Assembly (NCBI GenBank): GCA_016190285.1
Contig: JACPQW010000039.1
Location: forward strand, 1 to 40,024
DNA: 40,024 nucleotides
DNA from: Candidatus Methylomirabilis oxygeniifera
GTDB taxonomy: Bacteria > Methylomirabilota > Methylomirabilia > Methylomirabilales > Methylomirabilaceae
Direction: 5' to 3'
Part shown: positions 17,312 through 23,473 of the stretch, in pieces
How positions within the stretch are numbered: the first letter of the stretch is position 1
How the letters are laid out: each line of letters opens with the position of its first letter
Program-made: the position numbers and the translations under genes
The notes under the pieces: model-generated
Databases searched by the model: none
Seen by the model: only the letters and a program-made list of their open reading frames with translations
What the model was told of the DNA's origin: nothing

Positions 17312-17962
17312 ATGACCCCTTATCGCGTGATCGTGGCTGCCGATCACAGTTTGTTCCGCAGCGGTCTGAGAAGCCTTCTGGAAAAGGACCCGGCTATTCA
17401 CATCGTCGAGGAGACGGGGAACGGCCTTGAACTCCTCAGCCTTTTGGAAAGGGTGACCACCGATCTGGTGATCCTCGACATCTCGCTGCCCGGTCTGCGG
17501 GGCATCGAAGCGATCCACGAAATCCAAAAAGGCTTTCCCGGCGTGGGAGTATTGGTCCTCACCATGCATAATGAGAGAGCATTCCTCCAGCAGGCCCTCG
17601 CGGCCGGCGCGCAGGGGTACCTGCTTAAAGACAACACCGCCGCGGATCTCTTTTCTGCCATCGAGAGAATCAGACAAGGGAACATTTACATCTCCCAAGC
17701 TCTTTCTGAGGGGATGGACCCTGAATGTATAACGGCCCTCCAATCGGATTCGCGGCCCTTCGCTCAGCCGGAGCGATTGACGATCCGCGAGAAAGAGGTG
17801 TTGAAACTGATTGTGGAAGGGAAAACAAGCAAGGAGATCGGCAACCTGCTCTTTATCAGCTTTCGCACGGTGAATCGCCACCGGTCCAGTATCATGCGGA
17901 AGCTGCACGTCAACAAGAATACCGACCTCGTGAAATACGCCATCCAGCACGGCTATATTTAA
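17312..17962 (+). CDS. NarL/FixJ-type response regulator
   Basis: A 216-aa two-domain regulator. The receiver (about 4-120) has phospho-acceptor Asp56 (VILDISLPG), Thr84 and Lys106 (YLLKD), but the usual acidic pair near the N-terminus reads AAD (residues 9-11), so one metal-binding acidic residue is replaced by alanine. The C-terminal LuxR-type helix-turn-helix is clear: 'LTIREKEVLKLIVEGKTSKE' and then IGNLLFISFRTVNRHRSSIM. ATG 17312 is preceded by GGAG. No histidine kinase is adjacent, so it is an orphan regulator. Typical targets are unknown here. Confidence 0.85.
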   Translation: MTPYRVIVAADHSLFRSGLRSLLEKDPAIHIVEETGNGLELLSLLERVTTDLVILDISLPGLRGIEAIHEIQKGFPGVGVLVLTMHNERAFLQQALAAGAQGYLLKDNTAADLFSAIERIRQGNIYISQALSEGMDPECITALQSDSRPFAQPERLTIREKEVLKLIVEGKTSKEIGNLLFISFRTVNRHRSSIMRKLHVNKNTDLVKYAIQHGYI

Positions 17963-18128
17963 GCGCTGCCCCGTAACCCGGTTCACGGTACCTGGGATAT
18001 TTCCCTCCCGAGTTGACAAATGGATATTTATATTCATGGCATTCTGCACACTCAACGCTTATGGTCACAATAGGAGAGGCAATGTCAAAGTGAGTTGACC
18101 TGTGCGAAGTAGACTCCCGATCATGCGA

Positions 18129-18578
18129 TCACGCAACCTGACGCTTTTGTATGCGCATCTTCCCACTGAGTTCCTTGTGCAATATATGGCGCAACAGTGG
18201 AAGGGCGAGGACACTTTTGAGCCAGTCAAGCCGCAGCGTGATGTCGGGAAGGGCTGCGACACACCCTCTCCGTTTCTACTCAACACTCCGCCACCGATCG
18301 ACCGTGTCGGTGCGCTGTTCGATAAATGCGCTGACGGATTCAAGACAATTGGTCGTCTTCAGGCTCATGCCCAGGGCCGAGCAGACGCCAAGGCGGTGGA
18401 GCGTGAGTGGCGCCTCGAACCCCTCACCGGGACTTGCCGCCGTCGATCCGCTCAGCATTCGGGTTGCCCTCTTCATGAAGCGACTCCTTTGTGTGCGGGG
18501 TACTCGGTTAGCGGTGCTGACCGCCCTACCATCAGGGAGTCGCGTCGCTTGTTCAACTAAGAATGGCACACCTTCCAC
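18129..18578 (-). pseudogene. Mutator/IS256-like transposase C-terminal relic
   Basis: The minus strand encodes LTLHRLGVCSALGMSLKTTN, CLES and EQRTDTVDRWRSVE, then an in-frame TAG at 18276-18278, then KRRGCVAALPDITLRLDWLK and LPLLRHILHKEL to TGA at 18129. This pattern (TLHRLG, KTTNCLES, DRWR, EPRL-like, LPLLR) matches the C-terminal part of mutator-type transposases as I remember them. The N-terminal catalytic part is missing and an internal stop is present, so it is dead. No terminal inverted repeats could be paired. Confidence 0.65.
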
Positions 18579-18580
18579 AA

Positions 18581-18626
18581 AGAGGGCCGTCTCTTGTTTA
18601 GTGAAAAGAGACGGCCCTCTTTTTTC
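18581..18626 (+). terminator. Strong orphan intrinsic terminator
   Basis: A perfect 15-bp stem (AGAGGGCCGTCTCTT at 18581-18595 with its complement at 18606-18620) and a 10-base loop are followed by TTTTTTC (run starting at 18620). This is a textbook rho-independent terminator in the plus direction, yet no plus-strand gene precedes it closely. It may end an unannotated transcript or be left over from inserted DNA. Confidence 0.75.
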
Positions 18627-18805
18627 TACGGGTGACCCGCGAGACCTTTGGGGCTCTTATCCCAAACATGGCCGGGAATGCCATGCTCCGAAGGTCACTG
18701 GTTGGCGGAACGAGGGAGCGGTGCACTCCGCGTATCACCGGCTGACAATGAAGCACGGCGGAATTGCCAGTCTGAGTTGGACCGCTTGTTGGCAAACATC
18801 CCCAA

Positions 18806-19111
18806 TCAATGGACCTCGGCGTACACCTTGACCTCTCTCTCAAGACGGTTACCCAGCTCATCCTCCTCGACATCAAGGTCATACTGAACCTGGAGCCCAA
18901 TCCAGAACTCAGGTGATGTGCCAAAATAGCGGGCCAAACGCAGAGCCGTATTGGCCGTCACACCCCGCTTGCCCAAGATGATCTCGTTGATGCGGCGTGG
19001 GTCAACCCCAATATCGAGCGCCAGCCGATGCTGACTGAGACCCAGCAGTTTGAGGAACTCCTCCTGCAGGACTTCTCCGGGGTGGATCGGTGCCATCTTC
19101 TGTTTTACCAT
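18806..19111 (-). CDS. higA: HigA-family antitoxin
   Basis: A 101-aa HTH protein with the HigA signature: MAPIHPGEVLQEEFLKLLGL, SQHRLALDIGVDPRRINEI, GKRGVTANTALRLARYFGTS and PEFWIGLQVQYDL. It binds its own operator and neutralises the HigB mRNA-interferase toxin encoded just upstream. ATG 19111 is chosen because AGGAG lies nine bases upstream, within the toxin gene's stop region. The reading frame is intact while its toxin partner is frameshifted, so it is now an orphan antitoxin that could still cross-neutralise or regulate. Confidence 0.9.
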   Translation of the reverse strand: MVKQKMAPIHPGEVLQEEFLKLLGLSQHRLALDIGVDPRRINEIILGKRGVTANTALRLARYFGTSPEFWIGLQVQYDLDVEEDELGNRLEREVKVYAEVH

Positions 19112-19123
19112 CCGATGCAACTC

Positions 19124-19403
19124 CTAATGATAGTCTGTGATCTCCACCTCAAAGGCATCGCTCCCTCGCCAGACGAAACAAATCCGCCATTGATCATTGA
19201 TACGAATCGAAGCTGCCCCGTACGATTGCCCTTGAGCTTTTCCAAATGATTCCCGGAAGGGCCAGAAGATCTGGTAACGAACGCGCGTTGTTCAGCATCC
19301 TCAGCTTCCGCAAGGCCGTCCGTTGAATGTCTTGCTGGAACTTCTTCGAATAAAGACGCTCATACACCTTCTCGGTCTCTTTGTCCTTGAAGGACTTGAT
19401 CAT
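19124..19403 (-). pseudogene. higB: HigB/RelE-family toxin gene with two frameshifts
   Basis: The start MIKSFKDKETEKVYERLYSK is HigB-like, and the gene precedes higA in the usual toxin-first order. After ARSLPDLLALPG the frame slips: the natural continuation NHLEKLKGNRTG is in a second frame, and SIRINDQWRICFVWRGSDAF followed by EVEITDYH and a TAG stop at 19124 is in a third. Two single-base indels, near 19251 and 19220, explain this. The product as read would be a 69-aa fragment lacking the catalytic C-terminal part, so the toxin is inactive unless the shifts are sequencing errors. Confidence 0.85.
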
Positions 19404-19739
19404 GATAAGGAAATATAGCGACTCTCGCTAGGCGTCAAGCACTATACGGGGATGTCACTCTGGGCAGCACGCTGTAGATTACCACCACGAATCTGCACTA
19501 TCCATCCCACAATTAGGGCTACCGTGGATAGACGGGCTGTGAGCGATGAAAAAGCAATGATGGGGGTAAGCGGAAATTGGTGACCCGTCGCGGACTCGAA
19601 TCAAGTATTTGGCACTCCAGAACCTCGATTTGACCATCCCCTTCTCAGGAAGGGTGGCGGTCTGATGGAGCAATTTCGCCTTAATGCAGTAAGGTCAGAC
19701 GCTCGCCTATTCTAGCGCAGTGCGTTACTTGGTTTATTG
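19404..19739. other. Non-coding stretch containing a tRNA-end fragment
   Basis: No gene is supported. At 19578-19600 there is an imperfect copy (20 of 23 bases) of the tRNA-Lys 3' end. A short inverted repeat lies just after the toxin promoter region. The remainder shows no coding bias. Confidence 0.4.
19578..19600 (-). repeat. Degenerate tRNA-Lys 3'-end fragment (old att-like site)
   Basis: These 23 bases match the repeats at 20665 and 26803 except for three adjacent positions, and with 20665 the match continues into TCA. The repeat corresponds to the T-stem, acceptor end and CCA of tRNA-Lys. It probably marks an earlier insertion into the same tRNA. Confidence 0.6.
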
Positions 19740-20156
19740 TCAGTTCATCAGCATGCGCTGCGACTGCAGCCGAGCACTGGGACCTGCCAGTCTTCTCTGT
19801 GCATGTGCATGCGATTGTTTCCGGCTCGCCGATTTGGAGTCCGGTTCGTCTTCGGCGATACCGGACAGAGCGACCGGTGGGCGATCAGGGAATTCCGCGA
19901 CAAGAGATAGCGTTCCGCCCATCGCTTCAACGGTTTTCCGCAAGGTAGAAATCATCAGATCGGTACGTTTCTCGATCTTAGAAATGCCGTCCTGCCCGAT
20001 GCCAAGCTTCTTAGCCATGCGGACCTGCGTGAGCTTGCGTGCGCGCCGGAGTTCCTGTAACGTCAACTCCTCCGCGATGAGCTGGGCCGCGCGGGCTGCG
20101 ATCTTCTTGCGACGGGTCGGGCTTAGTTCCTTCCTTATGCGTTCGAGATGTGTCAC
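19740..20156 (-). CDS. XRE-family antitoxin (HigA2-like)
   Basis: A 138-aa protein. Residues about 30-85 form an XRE helix-turn-helix (LQELRRARKLTQVRMAKKLG, IGQDGISKIEKRTDLMISTL), followed by VEAMGGTLSLVAEFPDRPPV as in antitoxins paired with Gp49/HigB-like toxins. It starts at GTG 20156, three bases after the end of the toxin frame. The tail after SGIAEDEP is longer than I expect, basic and low-complexity, and may be a read-through extension. It should bind the module's promoter and neutralise the upstream toxin. Confidence 0.8.
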   Translation of the reverse strand: MTHLERIRKELSPTRRKKIAARAAQLIAEELTLQELRRARKLTQVRMAKKLGIGQDGISKIEKRTDLMISTLRKTVEAMGGTLSLVAEFPDRPPVALSGIAEDEPDSKSASRKQSHAHAQRRLAGPSARLQSQRMLMN

Positions 20157-20159
20157 GGC

Positions 20160-20549
20160 TTACCCCCTTTCCTTTTTCTTCTGCCTTTTGAGTGTAGCCA
20201 GATGTGCATCAAAACGCGCATCGGCCTTGTCGATCAGTTAACGGTAGAACCGCTTGTCACTCACGCGGGACTTATCTCCGGCTGCCAGAATAATAGCCTT
20301 GCGGTATGGATCGAACGCAAATGCCACACGCCAGATACCATTAGCGGCATCGAACCGCAATTCCTTCATATGTGCATGACGTGAACCCTTCAGGGTGTCT
20401 GCATGGGGCCGCCCGAGCTGCGGGCCGAACTGTTCAAGCAGTTCGATGTGGGCCAGTAGTTCGTCCTGCACGTCCTTATGCAGATCGCGGTACTCGGGGG
20501 CGAAATCGTCGTGGAGATCAGCTTCCCACCTCACGTATGCAGTATGCAC
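20160..20549 (-). pseudogene. Gp49/HigB-like RelE-superfamily toxin with premature stop
   Basis: The frame encodes DVQDELLAHIELLEQFGPQL, GRPHADTLKGSRHAHMKELR and FDAANGIWRVAFAFDPYRKA, then GDKSRVSDKRFYR, all typical of phage Gp49-like toxins. A TAA at 20238-20240 stops it at 103 aa. The natural C-terminal continuation LIDKADARFDAHLATLKRQK is still encoded in the same frame, ending with TAA at 20160. The nonsense codon therefore removes about 23 residues. The core fold may survive, so residual activity is possible. Order and spacing with the XRE gene are those of an intact module. Start codon GTG 20549 or GTG 20534. Confidence 0.75.
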
Positions 20550-20570
20550 TATAATAACTATTTCGTCAAG

Positions 20571-20643
20571 TCCGCGTACGGCACTATCGTCATCGGCGTG
20601 AAGGACAAAACGAAAGAGGTGATCGGCATCGCTGGTCGCGCAG
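20571..20643 (+). pseudogene. Fragment of an AlbA_2/Schlafen-type ATPase domain
   Basis: A short plus-strand stretch reads FVKSAYGTIVIGVKDKTKEV followed by IGIA, matching the conserved strand pair of the AlbA_2 (divergent AAA_4) domain found in mobile-element regulators. No start or remainder is present. It lies just before the att repeat at 20665 and is probably a remnant of lost cargo. Confidence 0.4.
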
Positions 20644-20664
20644 GGCCTCGGCGACAGGCATGTA

Positions 20665-20687
20665 TGGTGACCCGTTCGGGACTCGAA
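20665..20687 (-). repeat. att site, integrase-proximal copy
   Basis: A 23-base sequence identical to the 3' end of tRNA-Lys at 26803-26825. It lies 11 bases beyond the integrase stop codon. The two copies are direct repeats bounding a 6.1-kb segment, as produced by site-specific integration into a tRNA gene. Confidence 0.88.
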
Positions 20688-20698
20688 TCACCCCCCTC

Positions 20699-21793
20699 TT
20701 AGAAACCAATAGATTCAAGGAGTTGCGTGACGGCCATTTTCTCAGTGCTACTCTGGGTGCTACTTCCATCGCCAGTTTCGGGGTCAGCCAGCCGTTCGAC
20801 CGCCGTTCGAAGGTGCGCGTCTTCGACCTTGAGATACCGCCGGGTGGTCCGGAGGTCCCGATGTCGGGCCAGGGCCATCAGGGTCGTCGCGCTCACATGG
20901 GGGGCCAGTCTCGATATGAATGTATCTCGCAAGCAGTGAAACGTCACGCCTTCCAAGCCTGCTCGCTTCGCATACTCTACGAAACGGGTCGATACTCCCT
21001 CGGGAATGTCCGGAAACACCAGGGGGCCGGTTCGCTCCAGAGAGGTCAGCAGCCGTCGGGCCGTCTGGTTTAATGGCAGCACTTCACGCTTGCCGCTCTT
21101 GGGCCGGGTGACGGTCAGGGTCCCTTGCTCCAAGTCGGTATCCTTCCAGGTTTGCGCCCTCAGCTCGCCCAACCGAAGACCGGTATGGATCGCAAACCGC
21201 GTGAAGGCATGGTAGCGCGTCGGAAGCACACTCAACAGCCGTGCCTCGTCATCCGCGCTCAACGGTCGGGGGTGTTCGTCCGGCTCTTTGAGAGGGTCCG
21301 TATCGGCCAGGGGGTTCAGGGTAGCCAGCTTCCAGGTCCTCGCCTTCGTGAACAGGTGCCCGAGAACGGTACGCTCTCGATTGATCGTGGCCGGGGCCGC
21401 ACCCTCACCCTTCCGGCGTTCGATGTAGCCCTCCAGCGCCTCACTGTCGATGTCGGTCAACGGCTTCGGGCCGAACGCCGTCACCAAGTGCTTCATGGCG
21501 CATTGCCGGAACACCACAGACCGCGGCCGCTCACGCTCCGCCCATGCCAGGTACCGGCTCGCGACATCTTGGAACAGGACCGGCTTCTCCGCCTCTCGCT
21601 GAGCCTTGGCCTCGGTCAAGCAGAATCCTTCGAGCTTGACTTGAAGCTTGCGCTTCTGGTAGTAGTCGCGGGCCAGTCCCTTCGCCGTGCCGATCTTTTC
21701 CCGGTGCCGATGCCCATACGGGCACACCCAGAGAATCCACCAGACGCCCTCACGTCGGAACAACCCTCGATCTACGCCACCGTTACGCGCCAT
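20699..21793 (-). CDS. Tyrosine recombinase / integrase
   Basis: A 364-aa phage-type integrase. The N-terminal part has a short CPYGHRH motif and an Arg/Lys-rich arm-binding region, then a SAM-like core-binding domain (about 72-165) and the catalytic domain. Catalytic residues are Arg207 (TGLRLGEL), Lys235, His286 and Arg289 (FHCLRDT), His311 (LARHRD) and the nucleophile Tyr320 (TTRRYLK). It should integrate and, with a directionality factor, excise the element at tRNA-Lys. It is the last gene of the minus-strand operon, with GGAGAG just before ATG 21793, 13 bases after the RHH gene. Its 3' end contains candidate arm-type repeats. Confidence 0.95.
   Translation of the reverse strand: MARNGGVDRGLFRREGVWWILWVCPYGHRHREKIGTAKGLARDYYQKRKLQVKLEGFCLTEAKAQREAEKPVLFQDVASRYLAWAERERPRSVVFRQCAMKHLVTAFGPKPLTDIDSEALEGYIERRKGEGAAPATINRERTVLGHLFTKARTWKLATLNPLADTDPLKEPDEHPRPLSADDEARLLSVLPTRYHAFTRFAIHTGLRLGELRAQTWKDTDLEQGTLTVTRPKSGKREVLPLNQTARRLLTSLERTGPLVFPDIPEGVSTRFVEYAKRAGLEGVTFHCLRDTFISRLAPHVSATTLMALARHRDLRTTRRYLKVEDAHLRTAVERLADPETGDGSSTQSSTEKMAVTQLLESIGF
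20743..20767. repeat. Candidate arm-type integrase sites, left end
   Basis: Two direct copies of GTGCTACT start at 20745 and 20757, 12 bases apart, inside the 3' end of the integrase gene. A 25-base match (22 identical) occurs at 26669-26693 near the other end of the element in the same orientation. Confidence 0.45.
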
Positions 21794-21806
21794 AGCCTCT
21801 CCGTCG

Positions 21807-21986
21807 TTACCGCTTACTTGGGGGGTTCAGGTAGGCCGTCAACGCCTCGATAATAATCGCTCGCAGACTGCTTCGGGTCTCAATCGCTCGATGCTGGCAA
21901 GCCTTCCAGAGGTCTTCAGGGAGGGTCAGACTCGTTCTCACCATTGCGGGCTCCTCTGTGTTGGGTTTCTGCTTCGATGTCTTCAT
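21807..21986 (-). CDS. Ribbon-helix-helix regulator (59 aa)
   Basis: A small gene upstream of the integrase. The protein contains MVRTSLTLPEDLWKACQHRA and SLRAIIIEALTAYL, a clear ribbon-helix-helix (Arc/CopG-like) fold: one beta-strand then two helices, with RTSLTL forming the DNA-contacting strand. It starts at ATG 21986, 9 bases after the preceding gene, and stops at TAA 21807, 13 bases before the integrase start. It probably controls the integrase or the operon promoter, or acts in excision. A second ATG 14 codons in could be the true start. Confidence 0.8.
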   Translation of the reverse strand: MKTSKQKPNTEEPAMVRTSLTLPEDLWKACQHRAIETRSSLRAIIIEALTAYLNPPSKR

Positions 21987-21995
21987 GCTTGTATG

Positions 21996-22400
21996 CTATA
22001 GCGTATCAGGTACGCTGTCAAGAGGAAAATCGGGGGGTGACACGTTGCTTCCTTCTCCCTCATCCTCGGGTACTCCAACTCTTGCCACGATCTTCTGTTT
22101 GAATCGGTCATACTGCCTGGTCTTCGGTCGGCTCTGTCTTCGCTTTTCCTCAAGCTCCCACTTGTGCCGTACCCATTCATCAATCAGGGTGGGGGTCGTG
22201 GCGAGACCGTGCCCAAGGTGTGCACACCGGAGCGGGTTTTCAACGTCCAGGCGCCATCTGTAGAGCGTTCGGGGCGATACCCCCAGCGCCGCACAGATCG
22301 TTTTCGCGCCGGTGAGTACATACCGCCCCTTGAAGGCGAGCGCCGCCTCAATCTTCGCCTCGATCCGTGCCAAGTGCTCCCGTATCGGATCGTCATCCAT
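21996..22400 (-). CDS. HTH DNA-binding protein of the element
   Basis: A 134-aa protein. Residues about 28-55 read VLTGAKTICAALGVSPRTLY followed by RWRL, a MerR/terminase-small-subunit-like helix-turn-helix. A WELEEKRR helix and a disordered acidic, proline-rich tail follow. Its start overlaps the end of the coiled-coil gene by 8 bases, so the genes are coupled. It may be a regulator or an origin-binding protein; I cannot distinguish these. Confidence 0.65.
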   Translation of the reverse strand: MDDDPIREHLARIEAKIEAALAFKGRYVLTGAKTICAALGVSPRTLYRWRLDVENPLRCAHLGHGLATTPTLIDEWVRHKWELEEKRRQSRPKTRQYDRFKQKIVARVGVPEDEGEGSNVSPPDFPLDSVPDTL

Positions 22401-23082
22401 GTCGCTCGCCCTCCATTTCGATGCTGACGGCGAAATTGTGCGTCGCCGGTAGCTCCGGGTCGAAACGTACTCGCCTGGGTCGGATCGTCAGCCCGAAGCG
22501 CTCCTGTAGGGTGCTATGCCAGAGACTTAACTCCGCCGCGTGCACTCGAACGGTCGTGTACCGGGTCAGCATCTCTTCGACTTCCTTCTGAAGGGTGCGC
22601 TGCTCCTGCTTGAAGAGCACATCCGCATAGCGCTCGATCTCGGCTTCCACGATGGGCCGTACCCGTTCCCAATCCCTCTCAGCCGTCCTCAGCCCGTCAT
22701 CAATCCGTACAAGTGCTTCCCGGTAGGTCTCCGCTTCAATTTTGCGGATATGGTACCGTGCACGGTCTCGGTCATAGTCCAGGCTCTCAAGCTCGCCCGC
22801 TGTCAGCTTGGCGTGCAACGCCTCACGTTCGCGTTCGAGTGCGGCTATCGTGCTTGTCCAACCGTCCCGCACGCTCCGGGCCTCGGTGAAACTCCGGTGC
22901 AGATCCGCAAGCCAGGGGAAGACCGCCTCTCTGAAATCCTTTGGGTCGTAATCAACCGGCCAGGGTCGGGCCAAGCCTCGCAACCGCGCTTGCACGATGG
23001 ACACGGGTCCCGATTGTCTTGTCAGCTCATCGCTCAGGTCCGCTTGCCGTTGTCTCAATCGTTCACTCAGATTGTCTCGCAT
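22393..23082 (-). CDS. Coiled-coil protein of unknown function
   Basis: A 229-aa, charged protein with long helical heptad-like segments (for example 'SVRDGWTSTIAALEREREAL', 'RIDDGLRTAERDWERVRPIV' and a further helix to about residue 170). A C-terminal beta-rich tail ends in PELPATHNFAVSIEMEGERH. I recognise no family. It has a good ribosome site (GGAGGGGATGAGAAG) and lies in the middle of the element operon, so it probably serves the element, for example in replication or interaction with a host factor. Confidence 0.65.
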   Translation of the reverse strand: MRDNLSERLRQRQADLSDELTRQSGPVSIVQARLRGLARPWPVDYDPKDFREAVFPWLADLHRSFTEARSVRDGWTSTIAALEREREALHAKLTAGELESLDYDRDRARYHIRKIEAETYREALVRIDDGLRTAERDWERVRPIVEAEIERYADVLFKQEQRTLQKEVEEMLTRYTTVRVHAAELSLWHSTLQERFGLTIRPRRVRFDPELPATHNFAVSIEMEGERHG

Positions 23083-23086
23083 CTTC

Positions 23087-23470
23087 TCATCCCCTCCCGC
23101 TCAGATGCAGTTCGTCTTTCCCGCAGAATGGACACCGGGCTTTCTCCTGATACCAGCGCTTCGCCGCCTCTTCGAGCGTTCGCCAGGCTGTGTCTGCTCC
23201 GACGTGCTGCTCCAGATGGTCGATCTCTCGATGAAGCGCCTTGAAGGTCTCCAGAGGGTCGGTCTCGGGTTTGCTCCAGTATTTCCGGTACAGGTCGGCC
23301 AGGGTACGGCCAGGTTGCAGAAGTCGCAGGAGGTCTTCCTTGTGCTGCACGATCTTCGCCTTGAGTTCCGGCGTCACCTTGTCTCTCGGACCGAAGGCCA
23401 GTTTATCGCCTCTCGGGTGGAGCGTTACCCCTTGGTTCTGTAGCTCGCTGAGTAGGGCCGTCGGAGTCAT
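23087..23470 (-). CDS. TubC-docking-like protein with C-terminal Cys pair
   Basis: A 127-aa protein. The first ~55 residues (MTPTALLSELQNQGVTLHPR, then LKAKIVQHKEDLLRLL) have the pattern of the TubC N-terminal docking domain, a small fold also common in mobile-element proteins. A helical middle follows, and a single CPFCGK motif near the end could be half of a zinc site. It starts three bases after the primase stop codon (GAGGAGGTG ribosome site). Function unknown; a protein-protein adaptor is a guess. Confidence 0.6.
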   Translation of the reverse strand: MTPTALLSELQNQGVTLHPRGDKLAFGPRDKVTPELKAKIVQHKEDLLRLLQPGRTLADLYRKYWSKPETDPLETFKALHREIDHLEQHVGADTAWRTLEEAAKRWYQEKARCPFCGKDELHLSGRG

Positions 23471-23473
23471 CCG

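Larger units (their letters stand above)
17963..18805. other. Accessory non-coding region with a transposase relic
   Basis: No intact gene is seen. A ribosome-site-like GGAGAGGCA before ATGTCAAAGTGA near 18075-18090 would make only three codons before the stop, so it may be the severed start of a gene. A minus-strand transposase relic occupies 18129-18578, and a strong hairpin lies at 18581-18626. Bases 18627-18805 show nothing convincing. Confidence 0.5.

Noticed and set aside
18151-18831. 226-codon plus-strand frame over the transposase relic
   Set aside because: It is antisense to the recognisable transposase residues, spans the terminator hairpin, and has Arg/Ser-rich shadow composition.
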